Source of the DNA: Planctomycetaceae bacterium
GTDB lineage: Bacteria > Planctomycetota > Planctomycetia > Planctomycetales > Planctomycetaceae
Reading direction: 5' to 3'
Assembly: GCA_024742875.1 (NCBI GenBank)
Contig: JANSXP010000002.1
Span: 186,001-250,000, forward strand
DNA: 64,000 nucleotides
Shown: positions 17,260 through 27,704 of the stretch, piece after piece
How positions within the stretch are numbered: the first letter of the stretch is position 1
How the letters are laid out: each line of letters opens with the position of its first letter
Translations under genes and position numbers: made by a program
The notes under the pieces: generated by a model
Told to the model about the DNA's origin: nothing
What the model saw: the letters and a program-made list of their open reading frames with translations, nothing else
Database searches by the model: none

Positions 17260-18858
17260 ATGCTGAAGTCTGTTCCACTGTCCGTGTTCGTGCTGATTGT
17301 CTGTTGCCTGACCACAAGCGGTCGCTGTGCGGATGCTGATCGCCCGAACATCCTGTTCATCATGTCGGATGATCATGCCTGCAATGCCATCAGCGCCTAT
17401 GGCAGTCGTCTGGCTGCCGTGGCGCCGACCCCGAACATCGATCGACTGGGCCGCGAGGGTGTGCGTCTGAATCGCTGCTTCGTGACCAACTCCATCTGCA
17501 CGCCGAGTCGGGCCGTGATTCTGTCGGGGCAGCATTCTCACCTCAATACGGTGAAGACGCTCGGAGACGCGTTTCCCGGCCCCGACTCCGGCACTCCGAA
17601 TGTCGCCGCCATTCTCCAGCGATCCGGCTACGAAACGGCGCTGATCGGCAAGTGGCATCTGCGTTCACAACCGTGGGGGTTTGATTACTGGAAGATCGGG
17701 CCAGGGCAGGGTCGCTACCACAATCCCGTCTTTCTGACCTCCACAGATGGTGTTCCGTATTCTTCGCGAACGAATCGACGGATGCCGACCACAAAAGGCT
17801 ACTACACTGACCTGATCACAGATTTCGCGATTGACTGGCTGGGCGACCGTGACGGCGACAAGCCCTTCTTTCTGATGCTGCATCACAAAGCGCCGCACGG
17901 CAAATGGGAGCCCGCCGAGCGACACGCGGACTATCTGGCGGACACCATCATTCCGGAACCGGCCAGCCTGTGGGAAGACTTCAGTCATCGCTCCGAGGCC
18001 ACGCGGCAGTACGGAACGTCGATCACCAATCGCCTGTCCGGCCGACGCACCATGGTGGGTGACGTGCAAAAGCCCGACTGGCCGGCGGGTTCGATTGACC
18101 TGAGCGGCATGACGTCTCAGGAGCAGGGCAAAGCCGCCTATCAGAAGTATCTCCACGACTACCTCGCCTGCGTGAAAGCGGTGGATGAGAACGTGGGACG
18201 TGTGCTGGACTATCTGGAAGCCAGGGGACTGGCGGACAACACGCTGGTGATCTACACGGCCGACCAGGGGATGTTCCTGGGTGAGCACGATTACTTCGAC
18301 AAACGCTGGATTTACGAAGAGTGCTTCCGGATGCCGTTTTTGGCGCGCCTGCCGGAGCGGATTCCGGCCGGCTGTGTGGATTCAAAACATCTGTGTTCGA
18401 ATCTCGACTTTGCCCAGACGCTGCTGGACTATGCAGGAGTGAGCGATGCAGCCATAACCGATCAAATGCAGGGTGTCAGCCTGCGGCCCGTTCTGGAAGC
18501 AGAGCCACCGGAAGAATGGCGAGATGCCGTTTACTACCGGTATTGGATGCATCTGGCCCACCACCATATCCCTGGCCATTACGGCATCCGCACCGATCGC
18601 TACAAGCTGGCGTTCTTTTACGGATTGCCACTGGATGCCACACTGGGTAAAGGCCACTTCCCTCCAACACCCCCCGGCTGGGAACTTTACGATCTGCAGC
18701 AGGACCCCCAGGAACTGCACAACGTTTACAACGATCCGGCTTATGCGGCCGTCACCAGTCAGCTGAAAACGCGGCTCGCAGAGTTAAAACAGCAGTATCA
18801 GGATTCGGACAAACAGTATCCGGAATTACGAAAACGGCTGGAAGAATCTGAATACTAA
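17260..18858 (+). CDS. Exported sulfatase (type I, formylglycine)
   Basis: 532 residues. The signal peptide ends SGRCADA. The N-terminal metal site ([13 protein letters not shown]) is followed by the sulfatase signature [11 protein letters not shown], where the cysteine is converted to formylglycine. Further family elements are [36 protein letters not shown] and the C-terminal GIRTDRYKL. It probably removes sulfate esters from algal or other polysaccharides. No glycoside hydrolase lies nearby. Planctomycetes are noted for large sulfatase sets. Confidence 0.95.
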   Translation: MLKSVPLSVFVLIVCCLTTSGRCADADRPNILFIMSDDHACNAISAYGSRLAAVAPTPNIDRLGREGVRLNRCFVTNSICTPSRAVILSGQHSHLNTVKTLGDAFPGPDSGTPNVAAILQRSGYETALIGKWHLRSQPWGFDYWKIGPGQGRYHNPVFLTSTDGVPYSSRTNRRMPTTKGYYTDLITDFAIDWLGDRDGDKPFFLMLHHKAPHGKWEPAERHADYLADTIIPEPASLWEDFSHRSEATRQYGTSITNRLSGRRTMVGDVQKPDWPAGSIDLSGMTSQEQGKAAYQKYLHDYLACVKAVDENVGRVLDYLEARGLADNTLVIYTADQGMFLGEHDYFDKRWIYEECFRMPFLARLPERIPAGCVDSKHLCSNLDFAQTLLDYAGVSDAAITDQMQGVSLRPVLEAEPPEEWRDAVYYRYWMHLAHHHIPGHYGIRTDRYKLAFFYGLPLDATLGKGHFPPTPPGWELYDLQQDPQELHNVYNDPAYAAVTSQLKTRLAELKQQYQDSDKQYPELRKRLEESEY

Positions 18859-18910
18859 CCGCGTTTTCCTCTCAGGTCCGCACGTTCAGTTTTTCACAGG
18901 AACCATCAAC

Positions 18911-20071
18911 ATGTCGCAACGTTTGTTTTGTGTGATGTTTGTCGCCCTTGTGGTGACACAGACGTCGTCTCCGTCTGTGGCGCAAAGGCGCGGCGGACGC
19001 GGAGGTGGCGAACAGTCACTGTCCGAGCCATTTCGGGGCGTAACGGCCGGCGGCAAAATTGAGCCGGATCTGTTCAGGATCGAGTCCACGGGAGTCAGCA
19101 CGCAACCCGTCGTGGATGCGGCCAACGCGCTGCTGAAAAAGCTGTCCGACGAACAGGCCCTGCGGACCATGTTCCCCGTGGACGACATTGAATGGCGCAG
19201 CTGGGACAACCGACACTTCTATCGTCGTCGTGGCGTCGGCTTTGATGAGATGACTCCCGATCAGCGGGAGCTGGCATTCGGCCTGTTGAAAGCCAGCCTG
19301 AGCGCTGAGGGACTAAAGAAATCTCAGGACATTATGAAGCTCAACGGCACTCTGGCGGAACTGGCTGACAACTACGAGGAATACGGCGAGTGGCTGTACT
19401 GGATCACCATCATGGGCGATCCATCTTCCACCAAACCCTGGGGCTGGCAGATTGACGGACACCACCTGATCATCAATTACTTCGTGCTGGGGGACCAGGT
19501 GGTCATGTCGCCCGTGTTCACCGGCAGCGAGCCGGTGCACGCCACCAGCGGAAAGTTCAAAGGGACAATTGTCATGCAGGGAGAGCAGGACACAGGCCTG
19601 GCCTTCATGCGATCCCTCGATGCTGCGCAGCAGAAACAGGCCGTGCTGTCAGAAGTCAAATCGGGCAACAATGCGCTGGCCCAGGCCTATCGCGACAATA
19701 TCAACCTGGACTACGCCGGACTCAAGTGTGACAGCCTGACGCCGGCACAGAAAAAGGGGCTGCTGGCCACGGTACGGGAGTTCGTTGGCGTGATGGACGA
19801 CGGCCATGCGGCTGTGAAAATGGCAGAAGTGGAACAGCATCTGGACCGCACCTGGTTTGCCTGGGTGGGCGATACTCAGGACGACAGCGTGTTTTACTAT
19901 CGCATCCACAGCCCCGTGCTGCTGATTGAATTTGACCACGAACGCCGTGTGGCTCCGTTCCGCTCCGGGGAACCTTCGAGAGATCACATTCACGCGGTTC
20001 TCAGGACCCCCAACGGCAACGATTACGGCAAAGACCTGCTGCGTCAGCATCTGGAACAGCACCACAAGTAG
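18911..20071 (+). CDS. Exported DUF3500-family protein
   Basis: 386 residues. An AGGAA ribosome site 8 bases before ATG 18911 and a signal peptide ending SVAQRR support the start. Diagnostic segments for DUF3500 include [20 protein letters not shown] and SPVFTGSEP, followed by late [12 protein letters not shown] and [16 protein letters not shown]. The His/Asp-rich conserved patches suggest a hydrolase or metal-binding site, but no activity has been firmly assigned to the family. It lies 52 bases after the sulfatase gene and may be co-transcribed. Confidence 0.88.
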   Translation: MSQRLFCVMFVALVVTQTSSPSVAQRRGGRGGGEQSLSEPFRGVTAGGKIEPDLFRIESTGVSTQPVVDAANALLKKLSDEQALRTMFPVDDIEWRSWDNRHFYRRRGVGFDEMTPDQRELAFGLLKASLSAEGLKKSQDIMKLNGTLAELADNYEEYGEWLYWITIMGDPSSTKPWGWQIDGHHLIINYFVLGDQVVMSPVFTGSEPVHATSGKFKGTIVMQGEQDTGLAFMRSLDAAQQKQAVLSEVKSGNNALAQAYRDNINLDYAGLKCDSLTPAQKKGLLATVREFVGVMDDGHAAVKMAEVEQHLDRTWFAWVGDTQDDSVFYYRIHSPVLLIEFDHERRVAPFRSGEPSRDHIHAVLRTPNGNDYGKDLLRQHLEQHHK

Positions 20072-20364
20072 GGGCCGACCTGGTGTTTCGTGTGCCGTTC
20101 GGGTGGTGAGAGTCCTTTGTGCAGCTCAGGTGGGGGCCGGAATCAGCTCGCGTTTTCCCCGAAACAGTCCGCCATCCACAGGAAACGCCCGGCAGGGTTG
20201 AACATAAGTTAACAAGACGCGATGCTTTGCCGCTGTGGAACGACGCTCACAGCGACCACGAAAGACCGGTGTTGCCAAATCCCTGCGGAGATTCGGCCGA
20301 AGATCGCGGTAAGTGCTGCGGTTGCTATACGCCGATTGACGGTTTTGAACTAAGGATCTTTGTC

Positions 20365-20862
20365 ATGTCAATGTATGTTGGTGAATCTCTGGTTGGTGAC
20401 GGTAACGAAGTCGCACACATCGATCTGATGATCGGCGATAAGAGCGGTCCTGTTGGTATCGCCTTCGCCAACGCTCTGTCCAGCCAGAAAATGGGCCACA
20501 GCAATCTGCTGGCGGTACTGGAGCCCAACGTGCTGGTAAAACCTGCGACCGTGATGATTACGAAAGTGACCATCAAGGGCGCCAAACAGGCCGTGCAGAT
20601 GTTCGGCCCCGCACAGAAAGCCGTCGCTGACGCTGTGGCGGACTGCGTAAAATCCGGAGTGATCCCGAAAGATCAGGCCGATAACCTGGTCATCGTCTGT
20701 GGCGTGTTCATTCACTGGCAGGCTGAAGACGACAAGAAGATCTACGACTACAACTACGCGGCCACCAAAGAGTCCATCGAACGCGCCATGAAGAATGAGC
20801 CTTCGGCAGACGATATGCTGGCCAAGCGTGACACCGCTGCCCACCCGTTTTACCAGGGTTAA
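20365..20862 (+). CDS. fae: Formaldehyde-activating enzyme
   Basis: 165 residues, the normal length of Fae. The start at 20365 has AAGGA at 8 bases; a longer frame upstream is not protein-like. The active-site region is conserved (GNEVAHIDLMIG with the catalytic His at residue 18), as are ANALSSQKMGHSNLLAVLEP, KPATVMITKVTI and FIHWQAEDDKKIYDYNY. Fae condenses formaldehyde with tetrahydromethanopterin, the entry step of the H4MPT-linked C1 pathway known from methylotrophs and planctomycetes. It stands alone here; other H4MPT genes must be elsewhere. A strong terminator follows. Confidence 0.96.
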   Translation: MSMYVGESLVGDGNEVAHIDLMIGDKSGPVGIAFANALSSQKMGHSNLLAVLEPNVLVKPATVMITKVTIKGAKQAVQMFGPAQKAVADAVADCVKSGVIPKDQADNLVIVCGVFIHWQAEDDKKIYDYNYAATKESIERAMKNEPSADDMLAKRDTAAHPFYQG

Positions 20863-20901
20863 TTACCCGGGGAATCGGCCGATTGATGGCAATCTGAACC
20901 A

Positions 20902-20933
20902 GACGCTTCGGTCATTGACCGGAGCGTTTTTTT
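20902..20933 (+). terminator. Terminator of fae
   Basis: A stem ACGCT-t-CGGTC / GACCG-g-AGCGT with loop ATT is followed by seven T, 40 bases after the fae stop. Confidence 0.88.
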
Positions 20934-21088
20934 ATGTGCCGACTTAGTGTGAAGACTTTGTGCGCCATAGGCCGCCCCTGATCGGGGTTCACCACGTGTG
21001 GTTTGCGTTAAAGCTTTTACCATCTTTGGCTTAAACACACTCGGAAGCGGCAAAAATTCGTGTTTTGGCGCTTGGCCTGGCCGTCTGC

Positions 21089-21116
21089 TTGAATTGAAAC
21101 CCCGGTACGCTAGGAT
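21089..21116 (+). promoter_or_regulatory. Candidate housekeeping promoter of the GAPDH gene
   Basis: TTGAAT and TAGGAT are separated by 16 bases, matching a -35/-10 pair. It would give a leader of about 145 bases before ATG 21269. The rest of the 406-bp gap (20863-21268) holds only the fae terminator and small palindromes (ACCACGTGTGGT-like near 20994). Confidence 0.4.
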
Positions 21117-21268
21117 CGCCGCCTCACGAGAAAACGATCTGCGTAAAACGTACGCGCAGCCGACCTGAGGCTTGTTTGCAGGCCCGCTCGCAGGCTGAAT
21201 TTCCGAAGTACGCCAGCGCTCAGTCAGCGTTTTCCAAGTCTGTTGTCGTATCGTGGGAGACCCCATTC

Positions 21269-22285
21269 ATGTCAGTAAAAGTAGGAATTAACGGCTTCGG
21301 CCGTATCGGACGCATCACCTTTCGAGCTCTGGCAGCTCGCCCCGACGAATTTGATGTCGTCGCCATCAATGACCTGGGTAACCCCACCGACCTGGCCAAC
21401 CTGCTCAAGTACGACAGTGTCCACGGACGCTTCAACGGAACTGTAGAATCTGACGGCACCAACCTGATCGTGAACGGCAAGACCATCAAAGTCTGTGCGG
21501 AACGTGATCCTGGTAACCTGCCATGGGGCGAACACGGCATTGACGTCGCTCTGGAATCCACCGGTTTCTTCACCGGCCGAGCAGCCGACGGCAAGCCCGG
21601 CTTCGACTCTCACCTGACTGCTGGTGCCAAGAAAGTCGTCATCTCTGCTCCCGCCAAAGAGCCCGATCTGACGGTCGTTCTGGGTGTCAATGACAGTCAG
21701 CTGACCGCCGACCACAAGTGCATCTCCAACGCGAGCTGTACCACCAACTGCCTGTCGCCCATGGTGAAAGTGCTGAACGACCAGTTTGGTCTGCAGCACG
21801 GCCTGATGACAACCTGTCACGCCTACACCAACGACCAGAAAGTGGCCGACCAGCTGCACGGCGATCCTCGACGTGCTCGTGCGGCCGCCATCAACATCAT
21901 TCCCACCTCGACCGGAGCCGCTAAGGCTGTGGGCCTGGTTCTGCCTGAAGTGGCTGGCAAGCTGACCGGCTACGCCCTGCGTGTTCCCGTGCCGACCGGC
22001 AGCATCACGGACCTGACAGCCGTGCTGGACAAAGAAGTGACTGCCGACGACATCAACAACGCCATGAAGGCGGCTGCCGAAGCCGAATTCAAAGGCATTA
22101 TGGAATACACCGAAGACCCCATCGTCTCCAGCGACATCGTGGGCAATGTCCACAGCTGCATCTTCGATGGATCCTTCACCAGCGTTGTCGGTGGCAACAT
22201 GGTGAAAGTCCTCGGCTGGTACGACAACGAATATGGTTACTCCAACCGTACTGTCGATCTGATCAAGAAAATCGCCAGCCTCTAA
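21269..22285 (+). CDS. gap: Glyceraldehyde-3-phosphate dehydrogenase, type I
   Basis: 338 residues. The N-terminal NAD-binding motif ([10 protein letters not shown]) fixes ATG 21269. The catalytic signature [12 protein letters not shown] (active Cys) is intact, followed by the [10 protein letters not shown] and [20 protein letters not shown] phosphate-site segments. It makes 1,3-bisphosphoglycerate in glycolysis, reversibly. Monocistronic, with its own candidate promoter and a very strong terminator. Confidence 0.97.
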   Translation: MSVKVGINGFGRIGRITFRALAARPDEFDVVAINDLGNPTDLANLLKYDSVHGRFNGTVESDGTNLIVNGKTIKVCAERDPGNLPWGEHGIDVALESTGFFTGRAADGKPGFDSHLTAGAKKVVISAPAKEPDLTVVLGVNDSQLTADHKCISNASCTTNCLSPMVKVLNDQFGLQHGLMTTCHAYTNDQKVADQLHGDPRRARAAAINIIPTSTGAAKAVGLVLPEVAGKLTGYALRVPVPTGSITDLTAVLDKEVTADDINNAMKAAAEAEFKGIMEYTEDPIVSSDIVGNVHSCIFDGSFTSVVGGNMVKVLGWYDNEYGYSNRTVDLIKKIASL

Positions 22286-22335
22286 GCTGTCTGCAGGCGG
22301 CAAAGCCCGTCTGGACACGGCTGGTTTGGAAGAAT

Positions 22336-22371
22336 GAAAGCCCGCGGGAGTGATCCCGCGGGCTTTCTTCG
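22336..22371. terminator. Strong terminator between gap and the HlyD gene
   Basis: A perfect 14-bp stem GAAAGCCCGCGGGA / TCCCGCGGGCTTTC with loop GTGA lies between convergent genes and probably works both ways. Confidence 0.9.
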
Positions 22372-22489
22372 TGATCTATTCTTTGTGTTCTGTCCGGCGG
22401 CGCTGTCCGCTCGGCTGCTGGTTCCAGCCTCAGACACCTCGCAGGCCGGTCGAAGTGACCGGCCCGCTGATGGCTGCTGCATGGACAAC

Positions 22490-23986
22490 TTACTTGGGCA
22501 GTTTGGGCTTCTTGGCCTTATCTTTGCCGCCATCGGAACTGCCCTGCATGATGCGACCTTCGTCGCTTTGCTGCACGACAGGCGGGAAGCCATTCATGTT
22601 TCGCCAGACTTCGTACCACAGCGGCACCTGTTCGAGCAGCACCCAGGCGTTGGCACGAACTCCCTGACGCAGATAGCGTTCGTCGGGCCAGTCCACACCG
22701 CTTTCCGGTCGCACCAGCACGCGAAACTTGCCCTTGCCGTTGTCAACGGCATCGATGGAGACCACGGTGCCACCAAAGGTGCCCACAGCCACAGACGGCC
22801 AGCCGGCAAACTGCACAGCCGGCCAGCCTTCAAACTGCAGTCGCACATGGCGACCGGCTTCGACGAGCGGAGCGTCGTTGCCGTCCAGCCAAACCTGCAC
22901 AGCACGATCGGCTGTATCCGGTACAATCACACACAGCGTGTCGCCAGGCTTGACCATCTGACCGCCCTGATTGGCCATAATTTTGGTGACGATGCCGTCA
23001 AACGGGGCCTCAACCGTTTGCTGGTTCTGACGAGCCACCTTGGTTTCCATTTCCAGCAGATCTTTTTCGGCTTTACTCAGGTCGGCGGCTGCCTTGGCGA
23101 CTTCGCTTTCTGACTTGGCCACGTCGCCTTTGGCTTTGTCCAGATAAGCCTGCGCGGCGACAATATCTCCCTCGGCCTTCTGCTCTTTGGCTTCACGATC
23201 CGCCTGCTTACCGGCCAGTTCGTTGCGGGCACCTTCCACGTTTTCATTGGCGCCATCGACTTTCGCCTGAGCTTCTTTGAGCTTTCGTTCGGCCAGCTGA
23301 AACTTCACCTCGGCAATAATGTTCTCTTTAAACAGCGTCTGCTGCCGCTTGAAGTCCTGTTCGATTTGCGTGAAGGCTGCCTGATGTTCACTGAGCTTGT
23401 TGCGACTGGACTCCACCTTGTTTTTGGCCGCCGCAATCGCAGCGTCAGCACCAGCCACGATCTGTTCCTTGGCCGACTCATAGGTCCGCAGCTGAGCCTG
23501 CAGTGAAATGACCACGTTTTTTGCGGCATCGAGTTTCATGCGAGTTGCAGAAAGCAGAGTCTCGGACGCGTCCACCTGCGCCTGCGACTGTGCCAGTTGC
23601 TGGTTAAGTCGCTCCAGCAGATTCTCATCGATATCCTGAATCTCGGCGATCAGGTCCCCCTCTTTGACGTGCGCGTTTTCCACAAGTCCATCGCCCCACT
23701 TCACGATGCGTCCCTTGACCGCCACTTCCAGTGTCTGCTGGCGTTTGAGCGGATCGTAGGCAATCACGTTGCCAGTCCCCGTAACGGACTGCTGCCAGGG
23801 AGCAATCGCGACAAAGACAAACCCGACGACCAGAAGGCCGAGCAGCGTCAGGCCAATACGTCGGGCAATCCGTGACGATCGGGCGAGCCGCAATGAGGGC
23901 AGCAGGGCCTCGCTGTAGGCCGATGGCCCCAGCATACGTCCCGAAGTGGATTCGGCGGTAGAGATGAGATCAGATCGTGAAATCAT
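22490..23986 (-). CDS. HlyD-family membrane fusion protein
   Basis: 498 residues. One N-terminal membrane helix (about 44-64) precedes the first half of a lipoyl/barrel-sandwich domain (VAVKGRIVKWGDGLVENAHV, EGDLIAEIQDID). A long alpha-helical coiled coil (about 125-320) rich in Lys/Glu/Gln follows, then the second lipoyl half (VEAPFDGIVTKIMANQGGQM) and a beta-barrel end. This is the periplasmic adaptor of an ABC export system. Its ATG overlaps the stop of the ABC gene by 4 bases, so it is the last gene of the wHTH-ABC-HlyD operon. No TolC-type outer channel is in the window. Confidence 0.92.
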   Translation of the reverse strand: MISRSDLISTAESTSGRMLGPSAYSEALLPSLRLARSSRIARRIGLTLLGLLVVGFVFVAIAPWQQSVTGTGNVIAYDPLKRQQTLEVAVKGRIVKWGDGLVENAHVKEGDLIAEIQDIDENLLERLNQQLAQSQAQVDASETLLSATRMKLDAAKNVVISLQAQLRTYESAKEQIVAGADAAIAAAKNKVESSRNKLSEHQAAFTQIEQDFKRQQTLFKENIIAEVKFQLAERKLKEAQAKVDGANENVEGARNELAGKQADREAKEQKAEGDIVAAQAYLDKAKGDVAKSESEVAKAAADLSKAEKDLLEMETKVARQNQQTVEAPFDGIVTKIMANQGGQMVKPGDTLCVIVPDTADRAVQVWLDGNDAPLVEAGRHVRLQFEGWPAVQFAGWPSVAVGTFGGTVVSIDAVDNGKGKFRVLVRPESGVDWPDERYLRQGVRANAWVLLEQVPLWYEVWRNMNGFPPVVQQSDEGRIMQGSSDGGKDKAKKPKLPK

Positions 23987-26139
23987 GCGGACACCTCGTG
24001 TTCACTGCGTGAAGAGGGCAACTGATGAACGGGATGAAGTTTGAGCACGCGGTCACAGCGATCAGCAATCGAACGACGACCGGTGGCCAGTACCAGCGTC
24101 CATGTCCGATCCGGGGCCGTGATGGCTTCCATAACGGTTTCGAGTTCTTCGTCGGAGACAGAATCCAGCAGACCGTCAATCAGCAGCAGGCGTGGACGAC
24201 CGGCCAGCACTCGTGCCAGACACAGCAGGTCTCGCTGCGTTCCTGACAGTGGCGCGCCGTCACCGTTGAGTCGAGTGTCAAACCCGTCTGGAAGTCGCAG
24301 CACCTGGTCGTACAGGCCGACCTGTTCCAAAGCGTGACGGACGTCCGCCGAAGTGACGCTGGCACGGTGCAGATGAATGTTCTCTTCCAGCGTGCCGTGG
24401 AAGATTTCGGATTTTCTCACCAAGGCCACATGGCTTCGCAGCACGTCAGATCGCAGGTCCTGCGGATCGAACCCGTCAATGGTCACATGACCGGCCGTGG
24501 GAAATCTCAGACCGTAGATCAAATCCAGCAGCGTACTCTTGCCGCTGCCACTGGTCCCCAGAATGGCGCCCGTTTCTCCGGGCTGCAGTCGGAAATTGAC
24601 GATGTCATGCAGCTGGCTGCGATCGACGGCTTTGCGATGTTTCACACTGTCCAGCTGCAGCCGCGCCGGACCGCTGGCCTCCATTTCCATGATGCCGTCG
24701 TGGTGTTCGGTCGGCAGATCGAACAGGGCACCCAGCTTGTCGACCGAAGCCAGCAGGTCATAGAAGCTCTCCATGTGCTTGCCCAGCTTGGCAAACGCGC
24801 CGACGATGACGGTCACGATCAGCTCGGCGGCCACCAGCTGACCCAGCGTCAGCTGCCCATCAATCACCAGCCAGCCTCCCAGCCCCAGCAGGGCCGTACT
24901 AGCCACCGCCTGCAAGCCAAGGGCAAAGACAATCTGACGCATCAGAATGCGGAAGTGGCTCTGCCGAGCTTCCAGATACTCGTGGACCAGACGATCGGTA
25001 CGCTCCAGTGCCAGGTCCGTTCCACCCGCCGTGCGGAAGGCGGTCGGACAGCGGGAGATGTCCTCCAGCCACGACGCCATGTAGTACTTGTTCTTGGATT
25101 CTTTGATGGCGCTGTTGACCGCACCTCGCCCGAGCACTGTGGTGATAAAGGCGATTGACGCCATCATGACCACGTCAAAGCCGAGCAGCCAGGGGTGATA
25201 GAAGGCCAGCACGGCCATTCCGATCACGGCGCTGAGGATCAGGCCCAGACCATCCAGCAGCAGCTGAGCGGCCACCTTCTGCACGGTGACGATATCGAAG
25301 AAGCGGTTGGTCAGTTCGGGCAGATACTTGCCGTCGGCCGCTTCGGTTTCCACGCGGGGCAGACGAAACGCGAGGTCACCCGCCACGCGAGCAAACAGCC
25401 GCCGCTGCACCAGTTCCGCCACATACGTCTGGAGTGCCCGCATGGCGGCTGAGAAGGTCAGAAACGTCAGCAGGATCAACGCCAGAATAAAGACTGGCTG
25501 CAGAAAGCTGCCAAACGCCACGGTGTTGACCAGGGCCTCCACCGCGATCGGTGTCGCCAGCATCAGCAGGCCCACCACAAAGGCAAAGACCATCACAATT
25601 GAAATGTCGGACCATTCAGGTTTCAGCAAACCCTGCAGACGAGCCAGCGGCTTCATGCCCTGTGTTTCATGCACACCAGACGCCAGATCCCCGCGAATCA
25701 CCACGCAGCGAATGCGACCTTCTTCCTCGTAGTCCCGCAGCATTTTTCGCAGCTGCTTGAGGTTGACGACCTTCTTCTCACCCACCACAGACGTTTGCAG
25801 AATTTCGACCCGCGACTTTTTGATGGCGCGGGCGCTGAACCACTGGGGTTCTTCTTCGTTGCGGTAGGTGACAATCTGGGCACCGTTGCGTACGAGCTCG
25901 ACAGCCTCCCGTCGGCGACAGTCGACCGTTTTCGTCTGCAGACCGATGCTTTGAGCCGACTCAGTCAGCCACTTCCACCACAACCGACGTTCTTCGCCCG
26001 GCCAGGCAGATTCGGCTTCGTGCCAGGCGCGGCGTCCCGCCGCCATTTCCACGTCGGGAATCTGCAGCGTCAGTTGCTCCAGAATCCACGAACCGGCATT
26101 GATACTGTCAGAAACTGAGTTCGACATGTTATTGACCAT
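23983..26139 (-). CDS. ABC exporter, fused permease and (degenerate) ATPase
   Basis: 718 residues. A soluble N-terminal part of about 175 residues precedes six membrane segments (about 183-470) and a C-terminal nucleotide-binding domain. Walker A is intact (GTSGSGKST). However, the Q-loop reads VRKSEIF instead of a glutamine form, the signature is LSGTQ, Walker B ends in LLLIDG where DE is expected (catalytic Glu replaced by Gly), and the switch histidine is replaced (LATGRRS). It is paired with an HlyD adaptor as in type 1 secretion-like exporters. A start 12 bases later (26127) would avoid overlap with the regulator gene. Confidence 0.9.
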   Translation of the reverse strand: MVNNMSNSVSDSINAGSWILEQLTLQIPDVEMAAGRRAWHEAESAWPGEERRLWWKWLTESAQSIGLQTKTVDCRRREAVELVRNGAQIVTYRNEEEPQWFSARAIKKSRVEILQTSVVGEKKVVNLKQLRKMLRDYEEEGRIRCVVIRGDLASGVHETQGMKPLARLQGLLKPEWSDISIVMVFAFVVGLLMLATPIAVEALVNTVAFGSFLQPVFILALILLTFLTFSAAMRALQTYVAELVQRRLFARVAGDLAFRLPRVETEAADGKYLPELTNRFFDIVTVQKVAAQLLLDGLGLILSAVIGMAVLAFYHPWLLGFDVVMMASIAFITTVLGRGAVNSAIKESKNKYYMASWLEDISRCPTAFRTAGGTDLALERTDRLVHEYLEARQSHFRILMRQIVFALGLQAVASTALLGLGGWLVIDGQLTLGQLVAAELIVTVIVGAFAKLGKHMESFYDLLASVDKLGALFDLPTEHHDGIMEMEASGPARLQLDSVKHRKAVDRSQLHDIVNFRLQPGETGAILGTSGSGKSTLLDLIYGLRFPTAGHVTIDGFDPQDLRSDVLRSHVALVRKSEIFHGTLEENIHLHRASVTSADVRHALEQVGLYDQVLRLPDGFDTRLNGDGAPLSGTQRDLLCLARVLAGRPRLLLIDGLLDSVSDEELETVMEAITAPDRTWTLVLATGRRSIADRCDRVLKLHPVHQLPSSRSEHEVSA

Positions 26140-26512
26140 CTTCAGAAGTAATCAGTGCCAAAAGGTCGCCAATATTGCGGTGAGACTCGAGGGGGTGCCG
26201 CAGCGGCTCGTCCACGATCACGTTGTAGTGGTTCCTCCGCCCCACTCGCTCACGCTGAATGAAGCCGTCCTGCTCCAGATCCTGGATGATTCGCTGCACG
26301 GCGCGTTCCGTAATTCCGACCCGAATGGCAACCTCACGCAATACCAGATCGGGATTGTCATGCAGCACGACCAGCACATGGGAATGGTTGGTCAAAAATG
26401 TCCATCGGGAACCCGTCTCTTCCGTCCCAGCACCTTTTTCCCCCACCGTACGTCCGGATTTGGGCGATGCGGCGTTTGGTGTGGATTTTCTCGGGGACGT
26501 TGTGCCGGCCAT
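26129..26512 (-). CDS. Winged-helix transcriptional regulator
   Basis: 127 residues from ATG 26512; a TTG start at 26599 would add a low-complexity leader and is less likely. Residues about 40-100 form a winged helix-turn-helix: [19 protein letters not shown] (recognition helix) and [19 protein letters not shown] (wing). MarR/ArsR-type proteins of this kind are local repressors. It is the first gene of the operon with the ABC exporter and HlyD adaptor, and palindromes lie upstream, so autoregulation is plausible. The ligand is unknown. Confidence 0.82.
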   Translation of the reverse strand: MAGTTSPRKSTPNAASPKSGRTVGEKGAGTEETGSRWTFLTNHSHVLVVLHDNPDLVLREVAIRVGITERAVQRIIQDLEQDGFIQRERVGRRNHYNVIVDEPLRHPLESHRNIGDLLALITSEDGQ

Positions 26513-26567
26513 CTCGCTGTTGCTCCGTGGTTTTGGATAGTTCGCACGCCCAAAAGGGGCTTCACGA

Positions 26568-26713
26568 TCACGTGATTTTTGCCGAAAGACGCGATTCAAT
26601 CGCGAATTGCAATTCGTGAATCGTACGACCTCTGTTCATTTCTACTTCCGCTTTCGGGATTTCAAGGGGCGAAATTTAATTTACGAAAGAAAATATGCGA
26701 ATTATTATTTGCG
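26568..26713. promoter_or_regulatory. Cluster of palindromes upstream of the regulator/exporter operon
   Basis: A perfect 14-bp palindrome CGAATTGCAATTCG (26603-26616) is framed by 7-bp arms CGATTCA/TGAATCG (26592-26598, 26617-26623). Two weaker CGAA-AT-rich near-palindromes lie at 26670-26685 and 26697-26713, and ATCACGTGAT at 26568-26577. The repeated GCGAAT..AT theme in an AT-rich island suggests an operator/promoter region. Binding by the adjacent winged-helix protein is inferred. Confidence 0.5.
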
Positions 26714-27184
26714 AAGTTTCGTTCGTGCTTTGAATGTCGCGTTTAGCGGGGCAGCCCCTCCGTGACTTTCCCCTCACGTTCCGCAGGATCAGCATCGGGC
26801 TCTCTCCCTGAGCGAACAACGGAGGCGTCTGTGACATGCCCGAAGGTGATCTTTCCTGTGACGATGCCGCCACCCATTTTTGCACCTGAGGCCGCCGCCG
26901 TTTGTCGTCTTCCGGCGATCTTTCCCTCGACAAAATACCGCCACGATGATGGCGAATTTCCAATCGCAAGTTGGCTGCTGACAGATTCTGCGGTCAGAAC
27001 TTCGTAAGGAACACAGGCGCCTGAGCGTCTTCTGCTACGGAAGCTTCCGGAAAACTGACAACGAAATGCGAGCAGCTGGCTGCAGTGAGCCCTGCGGTAC
27101 AGAAATCTGACGACTTTGGCTGATCCGTCTGCCGGTTGTTTGCGTTTCCTCCGATCTGAAAGTTCGCTTGTTGAGGAGTAGAAA
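26624..27184. other. Intergenic region between regulator operon and HPF-like gene
   Basis: The AT-rich promoter-like segment of the minus operon (about 26660-26740) is followed by about 440 bp in which no gene is convincing. Short frames exist but are low-complexity. A GAGGAG ribosome site precedes the HPF-like gene. Confidence 0.55.
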
Positions 27185-27535
27185 ATGAATCTGGAAATCC
27201 ACGCCTCCCGTGTCCGTCTGACCGACAGCATTCGCCTGCAAGTGCAGCGACGTATTGAATTTGCGACCGGTCGGTTTCACGACCATATCGAACGGGTGTC
27301 GGTTCTGCTCGAAGATACAAACGGACCGCGTGGCGGAGACGATAAACTGTGCCGGATCCGCGTGCACCTCGTCGGCGATCGCCAACCACTGATTGCAGAA
27401 ACCACCCAGGCGGAGGTGAGCGTCTCCATTGATGTCGCGGCTGACAATATCAGCCGGCAGATTGCCAAACGGCTCGATCGCCGCACGGAATCCCGACGTC
27501 ACGCGCGACCGAACCTGGAAGTGGCGATGAACTAA
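27185..27535 (+). CDS. HPF/RaiA-type ribosome-associated protein
   Basis: 116 residues. GAGGAG lies 7 bases before ATG 27185. The protein matches the ribosome hibernation factor fold (sigma-54 modulation/S30EA family): MNLEIHASRVRLTDSIRL, IEFATGRFHDHIERVSVLL, CRIRVHLVGD, VSVSIDVAADNI and ISRQIAKRLDRR. Such proteins bind the 30S subunit and silence or pair ribosomes in stationary phase. It lacks the long C-terminal dimerisation domain, so it is of the short type. A terminator follows directly. Confidence 0.85.
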   Translation: MNLEIHASRVRLTDSIRLQVQRRIEFATGRFHDHIERVSVLLEDTNGPRGGDDKLCRIRVHLVGDRQPLIAETTQAEVSVSIDVAADNISRQIAKRLDRRTESRRHARPNLEVAMN

Positions 27536-27568
27536 TCTGTCGCAGGTTTGCATCGTCGACCAATGCTC

Positions 27569-27609
27569 AAAACGATCCGACCCTGCCCGGCAGAGTTGGA
27601 TCGTTTTTT
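27569..27609 (+). terminator. Terminator of the HPF-like gene
   Basis: AAAACGATCC / GGATCGTTTT with a 19-base GC-rich inner loop is followed by TT, about 35 bases past the stop. Confidence 0.85.
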
Positions 27610-27704
27610 GTGCGCCAGGATGTTAGTGCCGCGAACCCTGCATCGCTGCTCGGCGAATTCACCGACTGTCCGACAGCCGGCAGGACGACGGCCGCGACCG
27701 TCGT

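Noticed and set aside
26762-27007. 81-residue plus-strand frame in the gap before the HPF-like gene
   Set aside because: Low complexity, no ribosome site, no conserved motif.
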